62,000 bases of DNA from Zygnema cylindricum (taxonomy: Eukaryota > Streptophyta > Zygnematophyceae > Zygnematales > Zygnemataceae), in assembly GCA_037447655.1 (NCBI GenBank), contig JBBHKE010000323.1:1-62000 (forward strand). Reading direction: 5' to 3'. Below the pieces are notes generated by a model that was not told where the DNA came from, ran no database searches, and saw only the letters and a list, made by a program, of their open reading frames with translations. Of the stretch, positions 52,590 to 61,720 are shown one piece after another (within the stretch, counting starts at the first letter, position 1; each line of letters begins with the position of its first letter). Position numbers and translations under genes: made by a program.

Positions 52590-53448
52590 AATTCACTCAT
52601 AGAAGTTGAGAAGGAATCTTACCAAACAACTATTTTCTACGGCTCACTGAATCTGATAAATTTATCCAAACTGCTTCAAACTACACCACACAATAGAAAA
52701 TTACAAAAAATGACAACTGCGAAAGTTTCAGCCTAATTGATTTAACATAGAACGAGATATGGAACTCTGAAGTTTCCCAAAAAAAATCTGCAAATTACAT
52801 AGTCCCAAAGTCTGGATACATCAAAAGTTCTAAGTCCTAAGTCTTATACTCGTAGTGAGTTTCTACTCCTAGTAGTTGTCTATTACATAGTGTTGTATTT
52901 CCGATACAAATGTTCGTGAGAGATATGTCCAAGAACGAAACTGCCACTAAGGTCTAAATACTCCTAATCACGCTAAAGCTAATTCTGCCACTGTACAATC
53001 AATATTACTGAGAGATCAATATAAGTGATCCTAAAATTACTTGCCGCTGGCTTAATTACTATTATCCGGATGCGTCCATCTAGATGTTGCAAAAACACGT
53101 GCCACTAAATCACTTATGATCTTTTTATGAATCTCATCCATCGACTTAATTCATATCAACCGCAGTTGCGTTGTCCCGTTCCAAATCATATTCAACGTCA
53201 TCGCAGCTTCGTCGCAGCTGCGTCGTCCCGTACCAAATCATATCCAAAATAACCGCGGCTACTTTGTCCAATCAGCGTCGTATCTGCTTTGTCTTGTTCA
53301 ATGTGTGACAGGCATAAGTGGATGTCAGTGCCGTTTTGAAAATACCTGTTCTGTCCTTAAGTGACGACCCGTGTCCTTTATGCTATATTTTACATTCTTT
53401 TTGCCTTCACACTAATTTATTGATACTTAAAGCTTTCTAAAATCAACA
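52531..53448 (-). repeat. Group E 5' LTR of E2
   Basis: 918 bp; on the minus strand it starts TGTTGATTTTAGAAAGC (53448) and ends GTAGAACAACA (52531). It contains a cluster of GCAGCTGCG-type motifs (53160-53290), including CGCAGCTGCG at 53213-53222. Flanked on the outside by F RNase H sequence. Confidence 0.85.
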
Positions 53449-54550
53449 TATCCCACGCACTCCAAAAATGTCTGTCCAGATCGAAACAATAAGTTAATCT
53501 CGAGCGTAACTACAATGTAACGAAATATCTTATTCACGGCCTCCTTGTGAATCTTTTTGGGAGCCTGACAAAATCGGCTCACGACAGAAACTACGGCTGA
53601 TGTTTCCGGTCACGTGGCCACACTTAAATACATTAAAATTTAAATGGCCTCACGATAAGGCACATGGACAGTTTCCTCCTCCAATTTGCGATATTGAAGT
53701 TTGGAATCTAGTGATGTCAAAATCGGCTTAGAATCCAACATAGCAAATTTTGTCAATAGTTCTTTACAATATTGCGCTTGTGACAATTTAATATCCCCAT
53801 TATTGTACCTTAAAACTTCCACTCCAAGAATATATCGTATGTCCCCCCAATTTATGACTTTAAAGTGTAGACGCAGGTACTCTTTCAATTCCGCGATTTG
53901 CGTCAACTTCTCACATATCATCAAAAAATCATCCACGTAGACAAAAAATATGATTTGATCCTCCCCCTCACCTTTTACATAAACTCCTGAGTTTGAAACT
54001 GTTTGTACAAACCCAAATTCGTTAGGACCTTGTGTAATCGCAAATACCAAGTCCACGGTGCCTGTTTTAGTCCGTACAAGGACTTTTGCAGCCGCCATAC
54101 CTTCCTCTCCTTCGACACTACTCCTTTCAAACTTTCATATAAACCTCCTCCTTTAAGACACCATTCAAGAACGCCGTCTCTACGCCCATTTGGTGAATGT
54201 GCATTTCGCCGGCTGCCGCAATAGCAATAATCATCCTAAACCAATCAAACTTCACTACCGGTGCATATGTCTCCGTATAATCTACTCCTTCTCGTTGTTG
54301 AAAGCCCTTGCAAACTAGGCGAGCCTTATGTTTTACTATTTCCCCCGATGCACTAGTTTTAGTTTTGAAAATCCATTTCGCATCAATAGCCTTTTTACCT
54401 TAGGTAAACTTACCTCCTCGAATATTCGGTTGTCGATAATAGATTCAAGTTCTCTTTCCCACGCGGGTTTTCGATGCTTCTCCCAATCGCATGATTTTTG
54501 TGCTTCCACATACGATTGCGGATTGCCCAACATATTATCGCATAATGATT
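53449..54550 (-). pseudogene. pol: F reverse transcriptase and start of RNase H
   Basis: Minus strand: the piece 54533-54336 gives the RT lead-in (NPQSYVEAQKS, ELESIIDNRIFEEVSLPK). Further on, codons for VWRLQKSLYGLKQ-type sequence and the open piece 54098-53640 give FVQTVSNSGVYVKG, FFVYVDDFLMICEKLTQIA, INWGDIRYILGVEVLRYNNG and LSQAQYCKELLTKF. RNase H begins after VPYREAI (VSRFCQAPKKIHKEAV) and is cut by E2. YVDD is intact. Confidence 0.85.
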
Positions 54551-55933
54551 GCTATAAGAGGAAATCTTCCACCCTCGCTGCCGAAATATAAAAGTAAGAA
54601 TTTTCAATATTTCCCTTACCGTCAAAAGGAAGACGAGCTGGTTTCTTTCCCTTATTATCTCTCATACTCCTCCTTGGCTCAAATTCTTTTTCTTCTTTTT
54701 CCGGTTCCTTTTCAATGATATTTGGACAACGTGATTTAGAAGACGAAAATTTCCTCGTGTCCGAAGATATTTGGGAATTTTCGCTTCGTGAATCCCCACA
54801 AATGTTACCAAAATTTACGTTTTCCACAATTTCATCTTTCCCCCTCTTAACATTGGAGGTGGATTCCGCATCAATTTCCGAATCCGAACCCTCGATGTCA
54901 TTAAGATCACCAATTTCAAATTCTTCATGAAAATCAAGATTAGAATGTCGCTTAGCCGATCGAAAGATTGTGGACAGTAAATCCTTGTGAAAATCCACAT
55001 TCCTCGATTCCTCAATGATATTTCAAAACGGATCATAAACTCGAGAAAGACTCCTCTTAGTGCTATATCCCACAAAGTAACTCCAACTCCTTGATGCAGA
55101 TTTACCTTTTCTCTTTTGTGCTTGAATGTAAACCGACGCACGGCATCCCCAAATCCGAATGTGGTGCCATACAACAATTCGTACGGAGTTTTATCACCCG
55201 AAACTAATGTGATCCTCTGGTTGCAAATATAATTCGCCGTCAATATCGCATCACCCCATAAATCAATGCTTCTTCTAGATCCGTGTACCATGGATCGTAC
55301 CATCTCTTGAAGAGTGCGGTTCTTCTTTTCGGCTACTCCATTTGATTCCGGTGAGTAAGATGCGGTATATTGGTGAGAAATTTCTCACTCTTTACAATAG
55401 GGATCAAAATCAAGAAATTCCCCTCCATTATCCAATCTAATAGACTTTAGTTTTCTCTCACATTGCCTATCGGCCATCACATGCCACTCTTGAAAGCGTG
55501 AAAATAATTTGGATTTGTGTTTAAGTTATATTACCCATGTGAAGCGAGAGAAGTCGTCCACCACCACCGTAATATATATGTTTCCTCCAATCGTCTCCGG
55601 TTTTACGTCCCCACATAAATCAATATGCACTAGTTCAAGCAGGTGCTTAAATCGATGTATTAGATCCTAAGCCGGATGCGGCTTTCGAATTTGTCTCCCC
55701 TTACTATATCCCTCACACCCGTTAATTTTCTCCCCCGACGCAAAATCTAATCACCTTACGCTCCCACTTTTAAATATCAGTCGTAAACTCGTCTCGGATG
55801 TGTGACACATCTGGTGGTGCCACAAGGTTAAATCACCTTTTAATTGAGATAGTTGCAAAATAATGCCATTGGAATTTGGGCGGGTTGTCAGCCGAAGCCA
55901 TTTTAGACAACTATGCATAAAATCTGTGACCTC
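54551..55933 (-). pseudogene. pol: F integrase and linker
   Basis: Readable on the minus strand: the finger region near 55800-55720, VHIDLCGDV (first Asp, near 55620), VVVDDFSR, RLDNGGEF (second Asp, near 55430) and SPESNGVAEKKNRTLQ (Glu, near 55345), so the triad residues persist. The open piece 55303-54815 gives RSMVHGSRRSIDLWGDAILT and DKTPYELLYG. Then comes an acidic linker (54998-54552) with EIGDLNDIEGSDSEID and EPRRSMRDNKGKKPAR. Stops and shifts interrupt the core. Confidence 0.8.
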
Positions 55934-56374
55934 TCATTCACCTATTTGTACACCATCAGATCGTACACTTTTTTTTGTGGAGTTGCCATACACAAGTACG
56001 CTGGCGCCCGCTCGCTGAATTTGCGGTACAATGAGAAGGTTGACTGAACTTTCATGTAAGTACAATACATTTGTCAATTGGGTTTGCATAATTTTTTCTA
56101 CCCCGCGTGCGTCCAAAACTGGGAGATTCAATCTCACACTACAAACTGTATTTATCAAAATCACTTGTTCACTTGCAACAGTGATTCGTTTTGGTATCGT
56201 GAGTTCACGGAAATCTTCAAAGAGTGAAGCGTCAGTAGAAACCTGATGTGAAGCTCCAAAGTCAATGATCCACTCTTTTTCGTGTAGCATAGTACCTTCC
56301 AAAAGGTCAAGTGACAGGTTAAGGGCGAAAAATATTTGCGTTTCGTCGCCTCCTTCAAAGTAATCGTCACCCAT
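55934..56374 (-). pseudogene. pol: F protease
   Basis: 146 open codons. The active site reads EWIIDFGASHQVSTDASLF, with Phe in place of the Ser of DSGAS. The flap and second strands follow (ITVASEQVILINTVCSVRL, LTNVLYLHESSVNLLIVPQI). It follows the knuckle with a short, frame-shifted connection. Confidence 0.8.
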
Positions 56375-56383
56375 AAAGTGTTT

Positions 56384-56641
56384 TCATCCTCTTCCATGGC
56401 GGCCTCCACGACCACCGCAGTCGCCAAGACGACCGCCGCCGCAACCACCGTATTGGCCGCCACCGTCTCCTCTACCACCGAGGTCTCCTTTTCCACCACC
56501 GCCTCCATTTTCGGCCTTCCAGTAACATTGGGGGCTTATATAGCCCCATTTCCCGCAAAAATGACATTGACGCTCCTTATCCGGGCAAAATGCCGCCATG
56601 TGACCAAGTTTACCGCAATGAAAGCAAGCAATATTGGTCAT
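56384..56641 (-). pseudogene. gag: F double zinc knuckle with Gly-rich tail
   Basis: 85 codons open: two CCHC-like knuckles in tandem, CFHCGKLGHMAAFC and CHFCGKWGYISPQC (the second has Tyr in place of His), then a Gly/Arg-rich tail of about 45 residues (GGGGGKGDLGGRGDGGGQYG...). Such knuckles bind element RNA. The tandem pair and Gly tail are not seen in groups A-E. Confidence 0.85.
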
Positions 56642-56656
56642 ATTTGAATATCCGGG

Positions 56657-57721
56657 CTAGGAAGGAGATCTCTCGGCCCTTTCATGTCCTCTTCCCCCTC
56701 TTCCTCTCGGATTTCCCCCTCTTCTACCTCTTTTTCCCCAAAGATAATTTAGATCGGGCGTTTCCGGTCTTGTTGCATTGAGAGAACCGGTCGGTTGAGT
56801 TCCTCTCGATGAGCTCTGACTATTCGCCTCAGTCAATTTGAGGAATGTCATAATCGAGTCCTAGGTGTTCGAATCCCTCGATAAGAGAATATCCCTTAAA
56901 TGTATCATTTTCTCCAGTAAGGCATGGGTGAAGACCGATGCCTTGTCCTTCTCTTCCATAAATTTTCCCATATTTGCGAGTTGCTCAATAATTATATTGA
57001 ATTTGCGGCCTCATCGATGCTCTCATTTGGTTTCACTTTGAAAGATGTATAATCGGTATAAATGTGTTGCCGTTTATTTTGAAGGCCTCTCCCAAAGTGA
57101 TTTTCAAGAGCCACCCAACAATCATGGGCAAATCTTCGGGTAAGGAATAGTTCATGAATAGAAGTGCTACATGATTGGAATAAACCTCTAACGGCGGAAA
57201 GATTTTTCTTCGTCCACACCCGATAAGCTCTTTGATCCGAGGTAGGCATCTTCTCCACCCCTTTTACTACCTTCCAAAGCAGCTTTAATTTAAATTGACC
57301 TTTGATGTATTGATCCACGATTGATAATTTGTTCCATTGAAGATGACGATTTTTCTGGACATGGATTCAACTTGTTCGTCCAGTTCACTCCAATCATCAA
57401 GATCGGAATCATCATCGATTGGAAATTTCCCCTTTCGAATCAATTCCCTCCTCTCCTCCTCATCTACTTCCAAATCTCCAATGCTTGATTCAGATTCGGA
57501 TCTCGAAAGAACCGAGGTCTCCCGTTGCGGTTCCCATCGCATTCGGATCTCGAAAGAATCGAGGTCTCCCGTTGCGGTTCCCTTCGCAATTCCGTTGATC
57601 CACATAATGGAAAAGACCGTCCGTCAATTTTTGAGAGCAATCTGACCAAACAGATCGATCGGACGGTTGCCTCAAACATTTTTCCGGTGAAAGCAAATAG
57701 AGTTTCTACTTTTGGATCCAA
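56657..57721 (-). pseudogene. gag: F gag
   Basis: The piece 57605-57285 contains the Gag hallmark SRKIVIFNGTNYQSWI after an acidic stretch (EVDEEERRELIRKGKFPIDD, DSDLDDWSELDEQ). The piece 57318-56992 gives QFKLKLLWKVVKG, SDQRAYRVWTKKNLSAVRGL, HELFLTRRFAHDCWVALENH and IYTDYTSFKVKPNESIDEAA. The C-terminal piece 56851-56657 is Arg/Gly-rich. The N-terminus is uncertain: a 47-bp tandem duplication (57494-57587) makes two overlapping frames, one opening at 57721. Confidence 0.8.
57494..57587. repeat. 47-bp tandem duplication in F gag
   Basis: Two near-identical 47-bp units (57494-57540 and 57541-57587), each with ATTCGGATCTCGAAAGAA and TCTCCCGTTGCGGTTCCC. The length is not a multiple of three, so the duplication changes the reading frame of the Gag N-terminus. 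Confidence 0.85.
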
Positions 57722-57877
57722 TGATGTTTCGGATTCGGATGGATCCGGAGGATCCGGATCCAGAGGTCAAAGAATCATCGTAGAGGAAGAAGGCATCATA
57801 CAAAAAAGGGTATTTTTCTTCTTTCTACCCATGGTGACCAAACTACCCACCCTTCTACACCCCAATGGAGCACACAA

Positions 57878-57889
57878 GCTCCAATACCA
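57878..57889 (-). other. Primer-binding site of F (tRNA-Met 3'-end type)
   Basis: Minus strand TGGTATTGGAGC, two bases after the LTR end TTTCA. It is two bases off TGGTATCAGAGC, the site used by many plant copia elements for the 3' end of initiator tRNA-Met. Confidence 0.65.
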
Positions 57890-57891
57890 CT

Positions 57892-58388
57892 TGAAAGGAT
57901 CTTTCAAAAAAATCATAGTGCAAGATGACATTGGAAGCATTCATAAATTCACACAAGAGAGAGCTGTCCACAAAAGCAAATATATTTCATAGACATTTTC
58001 TCCCATAAAAGATTAAGTTCCCCCTCCCTCTAAGCTACAGTATATACTACTGCAAGTGTAACATCACAATGTCAAACTATAAAAAACAAACCAAACTATA
58101 AAGTGTGCACAAAACGCCTACAAATCAAATTGTGTCTTAAAGCAAAACTACAAATTACTGAAATACAAAACACACGTACTATCAAAACTAAATAAAGACA
58201 AACGAACACACCAACCGTACACACCAAACGAAACAAAACATGTTCGTCGCCAAATTGAATCTCCGCGAGACCACGATACTACATAAATTACTACTCCAAA
58301 CCAGCTTGGACCACTAACTTGATATAAGGACAAACTAGCCAGCCGCGCGACAGACTGGGAGGACCGATTACAACTTTGACACAACATG
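57892..58388 (-). repeat. Group F 5' LTR
   Basis: 497 bp if it starts at TGTTGTGTCAAAG (58388) and ends GATCCTTTCA (57892). The inner end is firm because the primer site follows; the outer end is chosen from the TGTTG start and lacks a second LTR for confirmation. Confidence 0.65.
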
Positions 58389-58433
58389 GTGTACACTCAA
58401 ACAAAAAAGGTATAGGTATACCTGACTATACTG

Positions 58434-59317
58434 TTAAAAAGAGGTAATTAATAGTTCACTTGTATATTTTAGCTATACTTTAAAGAGAGATAGTGAGGAT
58501 CAAAGGCACGCAATGGCCGCCGCCATATTTAGAATGTGGCAGATTTTAAAGTAGAGGTTATTTTTATAAAATGTTGCCTACATCCGAATTTGAACCTGTG
58601 ACCTCTAGATTCTACATAGCCAAGCGCCATAACCATTAAGGCGCTACGAAAAGATACACATGACAAATTTCAAAGATATATAAAAAGTAACGCGACGGCT
58701 AATTAACACCAAACTAACGAAGAGGAACAATTCATGCACGTATGCGAATCTGAACCGTGTAAAATATATTTTGATTAGAGGGCCAACTTTACAACCGCCA
58801 CCCAAAATGAGCTTTTGGCGGCATTCGGAGATTGCGTCAAGCGGTGCCACGTGGCGCCACATTATTTGATGCCAGAGAAGATGGGAGGAGGAACCATGGC
58901 TTCCGATTTGAGAGGTGTCACTTTGTAGACTATGTCGTACAATGGACATACAATAAGTACATCGCCCATTGTACCTTCTTCTACTATATAGTGTTTCTAT
59001 TGGACAAGGGTTTAGTAGTAGGTAGTCGTGTGTAGGCAGACCAAGACTAAGTGATATTTAGGTACCTCTCTCTAAGAGAGCTTATAACTATAAAGGTCAT
59101 CTTTGACCAGCCATAACTTACTTCTCAAGGGAGCAAATTTTGTGATTCTTTTTGCGTTTGACTCAAGGGAGTCATGTCCTTACGAGGTGAGGGTGGTCAA
59201 AATATTTGAGTGCCTTGGTGGCACTTATTCAATGGGAAATTTGAAGGGGCAAATATTATACTAGAGGCTTTACATAGGCTGCTCATTTTGTGGGTTAATG
59301 GAGACCATAGAATTTTA
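58434..59317 (+). repeat. Group D 5' LTR of D2
   Basis: 884 bp taking TGTTAAAAAGAGG as the start (uncertain) and the primer site as the end. It includes GCCACGTGGC (~58846), AACCATGGCTTC (~58894), CTCTCTCTAAGAGAG with ACTATAAAGG just after it (~59080-59100), and the gag ATG at 59298, 20 bp before the end. Confidence 0.75.
58578..58650 (-). other. tRNA-like module with B-box, antisense in D2 LTR
   Basis: On the minus strand GCGCCTTAATGGTTATGGCGC forms a D-arm-like 5-bp stem around a GG-containing loop, followed about 27 bases later by GGTTCAAATTC, a near B-box. No complete acceptor stem is seen. It is the most tRNA-like of these modules in the window but still not a canonical tRNA. Confidence 0.55.
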
Positions 59318-60295
59318 GGTTATGGGCCCACCCTCTAGGATGCCCATATTTGATGGATCAGACTTATCATATTTGGAAATGATGATGGAGGGAGAACTAT
59401 TTGAGAAGAACCTATGTGGCATAGTGTCTGGACAAATTCAATGCCCACCTCCACTTGGGTTTGGAGGGACATGATTTTTCTTGCACCTCCGCCACTACAG
59501 TAGCAAGATTAGCTGCCACGATCACCGAGGATGAAGATGAGGAAGGAGAGGAGATTGTCATGGAACGAGAAAAGGGAGTTGCAACTCAAGTGATACCATT
59601 GTCGAAGGCGATACCGGCAGTAGCACCACCTGCAACGTTGACAAGGGTTCAAACCGACAGATCAGAGTATGAAAAGTGGAACTACAAAGGGAAGGTAGCT
59701 AAGCTCTTAATTCTTAAAAGTGTAAAAAAGGGCATTGCCATTTCCCTTATGCATGTCAAATCTTCATATCACATTTGGATATCACTAGTTAACAAATATA
59801 AGAGTGGATCATTGTAGTAGCAACAGTTGGCAGAAAATATGATTGCAGCTTATAGTTATAAGGGAGGCATTATGAATAATTATTGCAATGATTTAGGAGC
59901 ATTGTTTGGAGAGTGAGAGAGTGCAGGTAACTCATGGTCTAAGGGACAAAGAGTGAACACAAAAATGATGAAACAACCTAAAGAGTATGAGAATATCATT
60001 AACTGATTGCAAACATAGGAGATAGCAATTGGAATAGGCATGACACAGTGGGAATGATTTTAGTGAAAGAAAGCAACATACAGCTTAGGAGAGGGAGTCC
60101 AAGTGTTCAAGCATTGTCACCAGGAGCTGATTCGCTGAAGCGTGATGAGGAGAGAGGGAAAGATCCTTATCGAAACTTTGGTGGAAGAGGACAAGGAGGT
60201 GGCAGATTTGATAGACAGGGGAGAGGAACATCTCGAGGAGGATTATGTCATTTCTGCAAGTAATTGGGACACTATATCTGTGTCAAACTTGCATA
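59298..60295 (+). pseudogene. gag: D2 gag
   Basis: From the LTR-internal ATG: METIEF, a TAG where relatives have Gln, then VMGPPSRMPIFDG and MMMEGELFEKNLCGIVSGQ. The open piece 59455-59817 carries an acidic stretch (TEDEDEEGEEIVMEREKG) and EYEKWNYKGKVAKLLILKSV. Later pieces give AENMIAAYSYKGG, CNDLGALFGE and RRGSPSVQALSPGAD with GRGQGGGRFDRQGRG. The knuckle starts CHFCK, hits a TAA, and its last Cys is two residues early (GHYIC). Confidence 0.8.
59318..59330 (+). other. Perfect initiator tRNA-Met anticodon primer-binding site of D2
   Basis: GGTTATGGGCCCA is the exact complement of TGGGCCCATAACC, the anticodon-loop region of eukaryotic initiator tRNA-Met (from memory). Two more bases (CC) would also pair with the plant-type tRNA. 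It is encoded within gag as VMGPP. Confidence 0.8.
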
Positions 60296-60379
60296 TCTTT
60301 GACTGAAAGATGGACAAGGAACCTCAAAGGATCAAGGAAAGAAAAAGGCTTTCCTAACTCAAGTTAATAATGAGGAAGA

Positions 60380-61061
60380 GGACGAACAAACCGAATCGGA
60401 AGAGGAGCTTGAGGACCTTCTTATTAATCCGAAAAACACTGAAAAGCATGTGGACATTCCACGGAGACAAAAGTGTGCTTTCACAGGTAAGAGGGATCCA
60501 CCCGAGGATGGGTGGATCATAGACTAAGGGGCCTCAATGCATATGTGCAAAGATAAGAGGTGGTTCACTAAACTGAGAAAGATCCCAACAGTTGAGATAG
60601 AGTACGGAAATGGTAGAGTAGAAACCACAAGTCTGGTTGGAACTGTTGACTTGAAGGTTCTAGTTCATGGAAAAGCCCCAATTGTAACACTCTTAGACGT
60701 TCTTTACATTCCACAGCGTATCAAGAACCTAGTCTCAATAGCTGTCCTAGATGAAAAGGAGTTTGAAACAGGAACTACGAAAGGAATCTTCACAACAAGC
60801 TTTGATAATGAGATTTATTTCATAGCTGAGAAGGGCAGTTACAGAATGTTTAGAATTTTTCTTTGCAATGAAAAGAGTGTTCTCTACTCGTGTGCAAGTG
60901 AGATGATGCTTTGGCACAAAAGGTTGGGGCATGTGCACCTAGATAGATTAAAAAAAATGAAGAATGGAATAGTGGAGGGTATTACTTTTGAGGATGATGA
61001 GACTTTCGATGATTGTAGTGGATATGCCAAAGGGAAGATTCATAGACTTCCATTTTCATAA
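60380..61061 (+). pseudogene. pol: D2 protease and integrase zinc finger
   Basis: Acidic lead-in (EEEDEQTESEEELEDLL), RRQKCAFTGK, then WIID followed by TAA and GASMHMC: the stop replaces the Ser of the DSGAS active site (near 60524). The open frame 60537-61061 gives IEYGNGRVETTSLVGTVDLK, IPQRIKNLVSIAVL, GSYRMFRIFLCNEK and LWHKRLGHVHLDRLKKMK. The finger ends CSGYAKGK, with Tyr in place of the second Cys, as in B2. Confidence 0.8.
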
Positions 61062-61720
61062 TCAAACACATTAAGGAGAGAAAAAGTATTAGATCTAATT
61101 CACACAGATGTTTGAGGACCTGCTCTGTATGTTTCACATGGGGGGAACAGATGGATGTTAACCATCACAGTGGATTGGTCTAGATACACGAAGGTATACT
61201 TTATCAGACATAAGTCAGAGGTATTCATATGTTTCACATAGTATAACGCATGGAGTTAAAAATTATATGAAACCTCAATAAAAGAGATAACAAGTGATAA
61301 TGGGAAAGAATACACATTAAGGGAATTTGAAGAATATCTTAAAAAAGAAGTATTTCATCATGAGAAAACTGTTCCTTATAATTCGAAACAAAATGGGGTA
61401 GCAGAAAGAGTGAATAGAAAATTAATTGATATGTCTAGTAGAATGTTAACTGATAAGAGGATAGGGTTGCAGTTTTGGGCGGAGTCTATGAACTATGCTA
61501 ATTTCATCAAAAATAGAGTCCTAACTTCAGCAAATAAAGAGGAAACTCCGTATGAGAGGTGGACAGGAAGAAAGCCTAATTTGTCTAGTTTGAGAGTGTT
61601 CGGAAGTCAAGTCTACAGTTTGGATTTCGATAAGACTAAATGGAAGTTAGAGGGGAGAGGGAAGCCAGGATATCTTGTAGGATATGATGAGAGCACAAAA
61701 TGATACCGAGTGTATGACTT
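61062..61720 (+). pseudogene. pol: D2 integrase core and C-terminus
   Basis: HTDV followed by TGA in place of Trp (DVWGPA), then TVDWSRYTKVYF, the second Asp in TSDNGKEYT and Glu in NGVAERVNRKL. The open piece 61410-61703 gives DMSSRMLTDKRIGLQFWAES, MNYANFIKNRVLTSAN, TPYERWTGRKPNLSSLRVFG and GKPGYLVGYDES. A TGA at 61701 replaces Gly of KGYRVYDL. Confidence 0.8.

Larger units (their letters stand above)
51156..53448 (-). mobile_element. Ty1/copia group E element, copy E2, 3'-truncated, minus strand
   Basis: 5' LTR 52531-53448, then gag, protease and pre-integrase to 51156, where it is cut against a C-like LTR fragment. Integrase, RT, RNase H and the 3' LTR are missing. Inserted in the RNase H region of F at 53449. 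Small indels break the frame in several places. Confidence 0.85.
53449..58388 (-). mobile_element. Ty1/copia group F element, minus strand, 3'-truncated by E2
   Basis: 5' LTR 57892-58388, primer site 57878-57889, then gag, double knuckle, protease, integrase and RT to RNase H, cut at 53449. It differs from A-E in its double knuckle with a Gly-rich tail, its 497 bp LTR, and a primer site for the 3' end of a tRNA. All domains are readable but the frame is broken in many places. Confidence 0.9.

Noticed and set aside
57740-57780. Vector or linker sequence because of repeated GGATCC sites near 57745-57765
   Set aside because: The GGATCC strings are part of a short GGATCCGGA repeat in the F leader, continuous with element sequence on both sides.
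58578-58650. Functional tRNA gene
   Set aside because: A D-arm-like stem and B-box-like string are present, but no acceptor stem, no anticodon arm of normal size and no 3' T-run terminator; reported only as a tRNA-like module.
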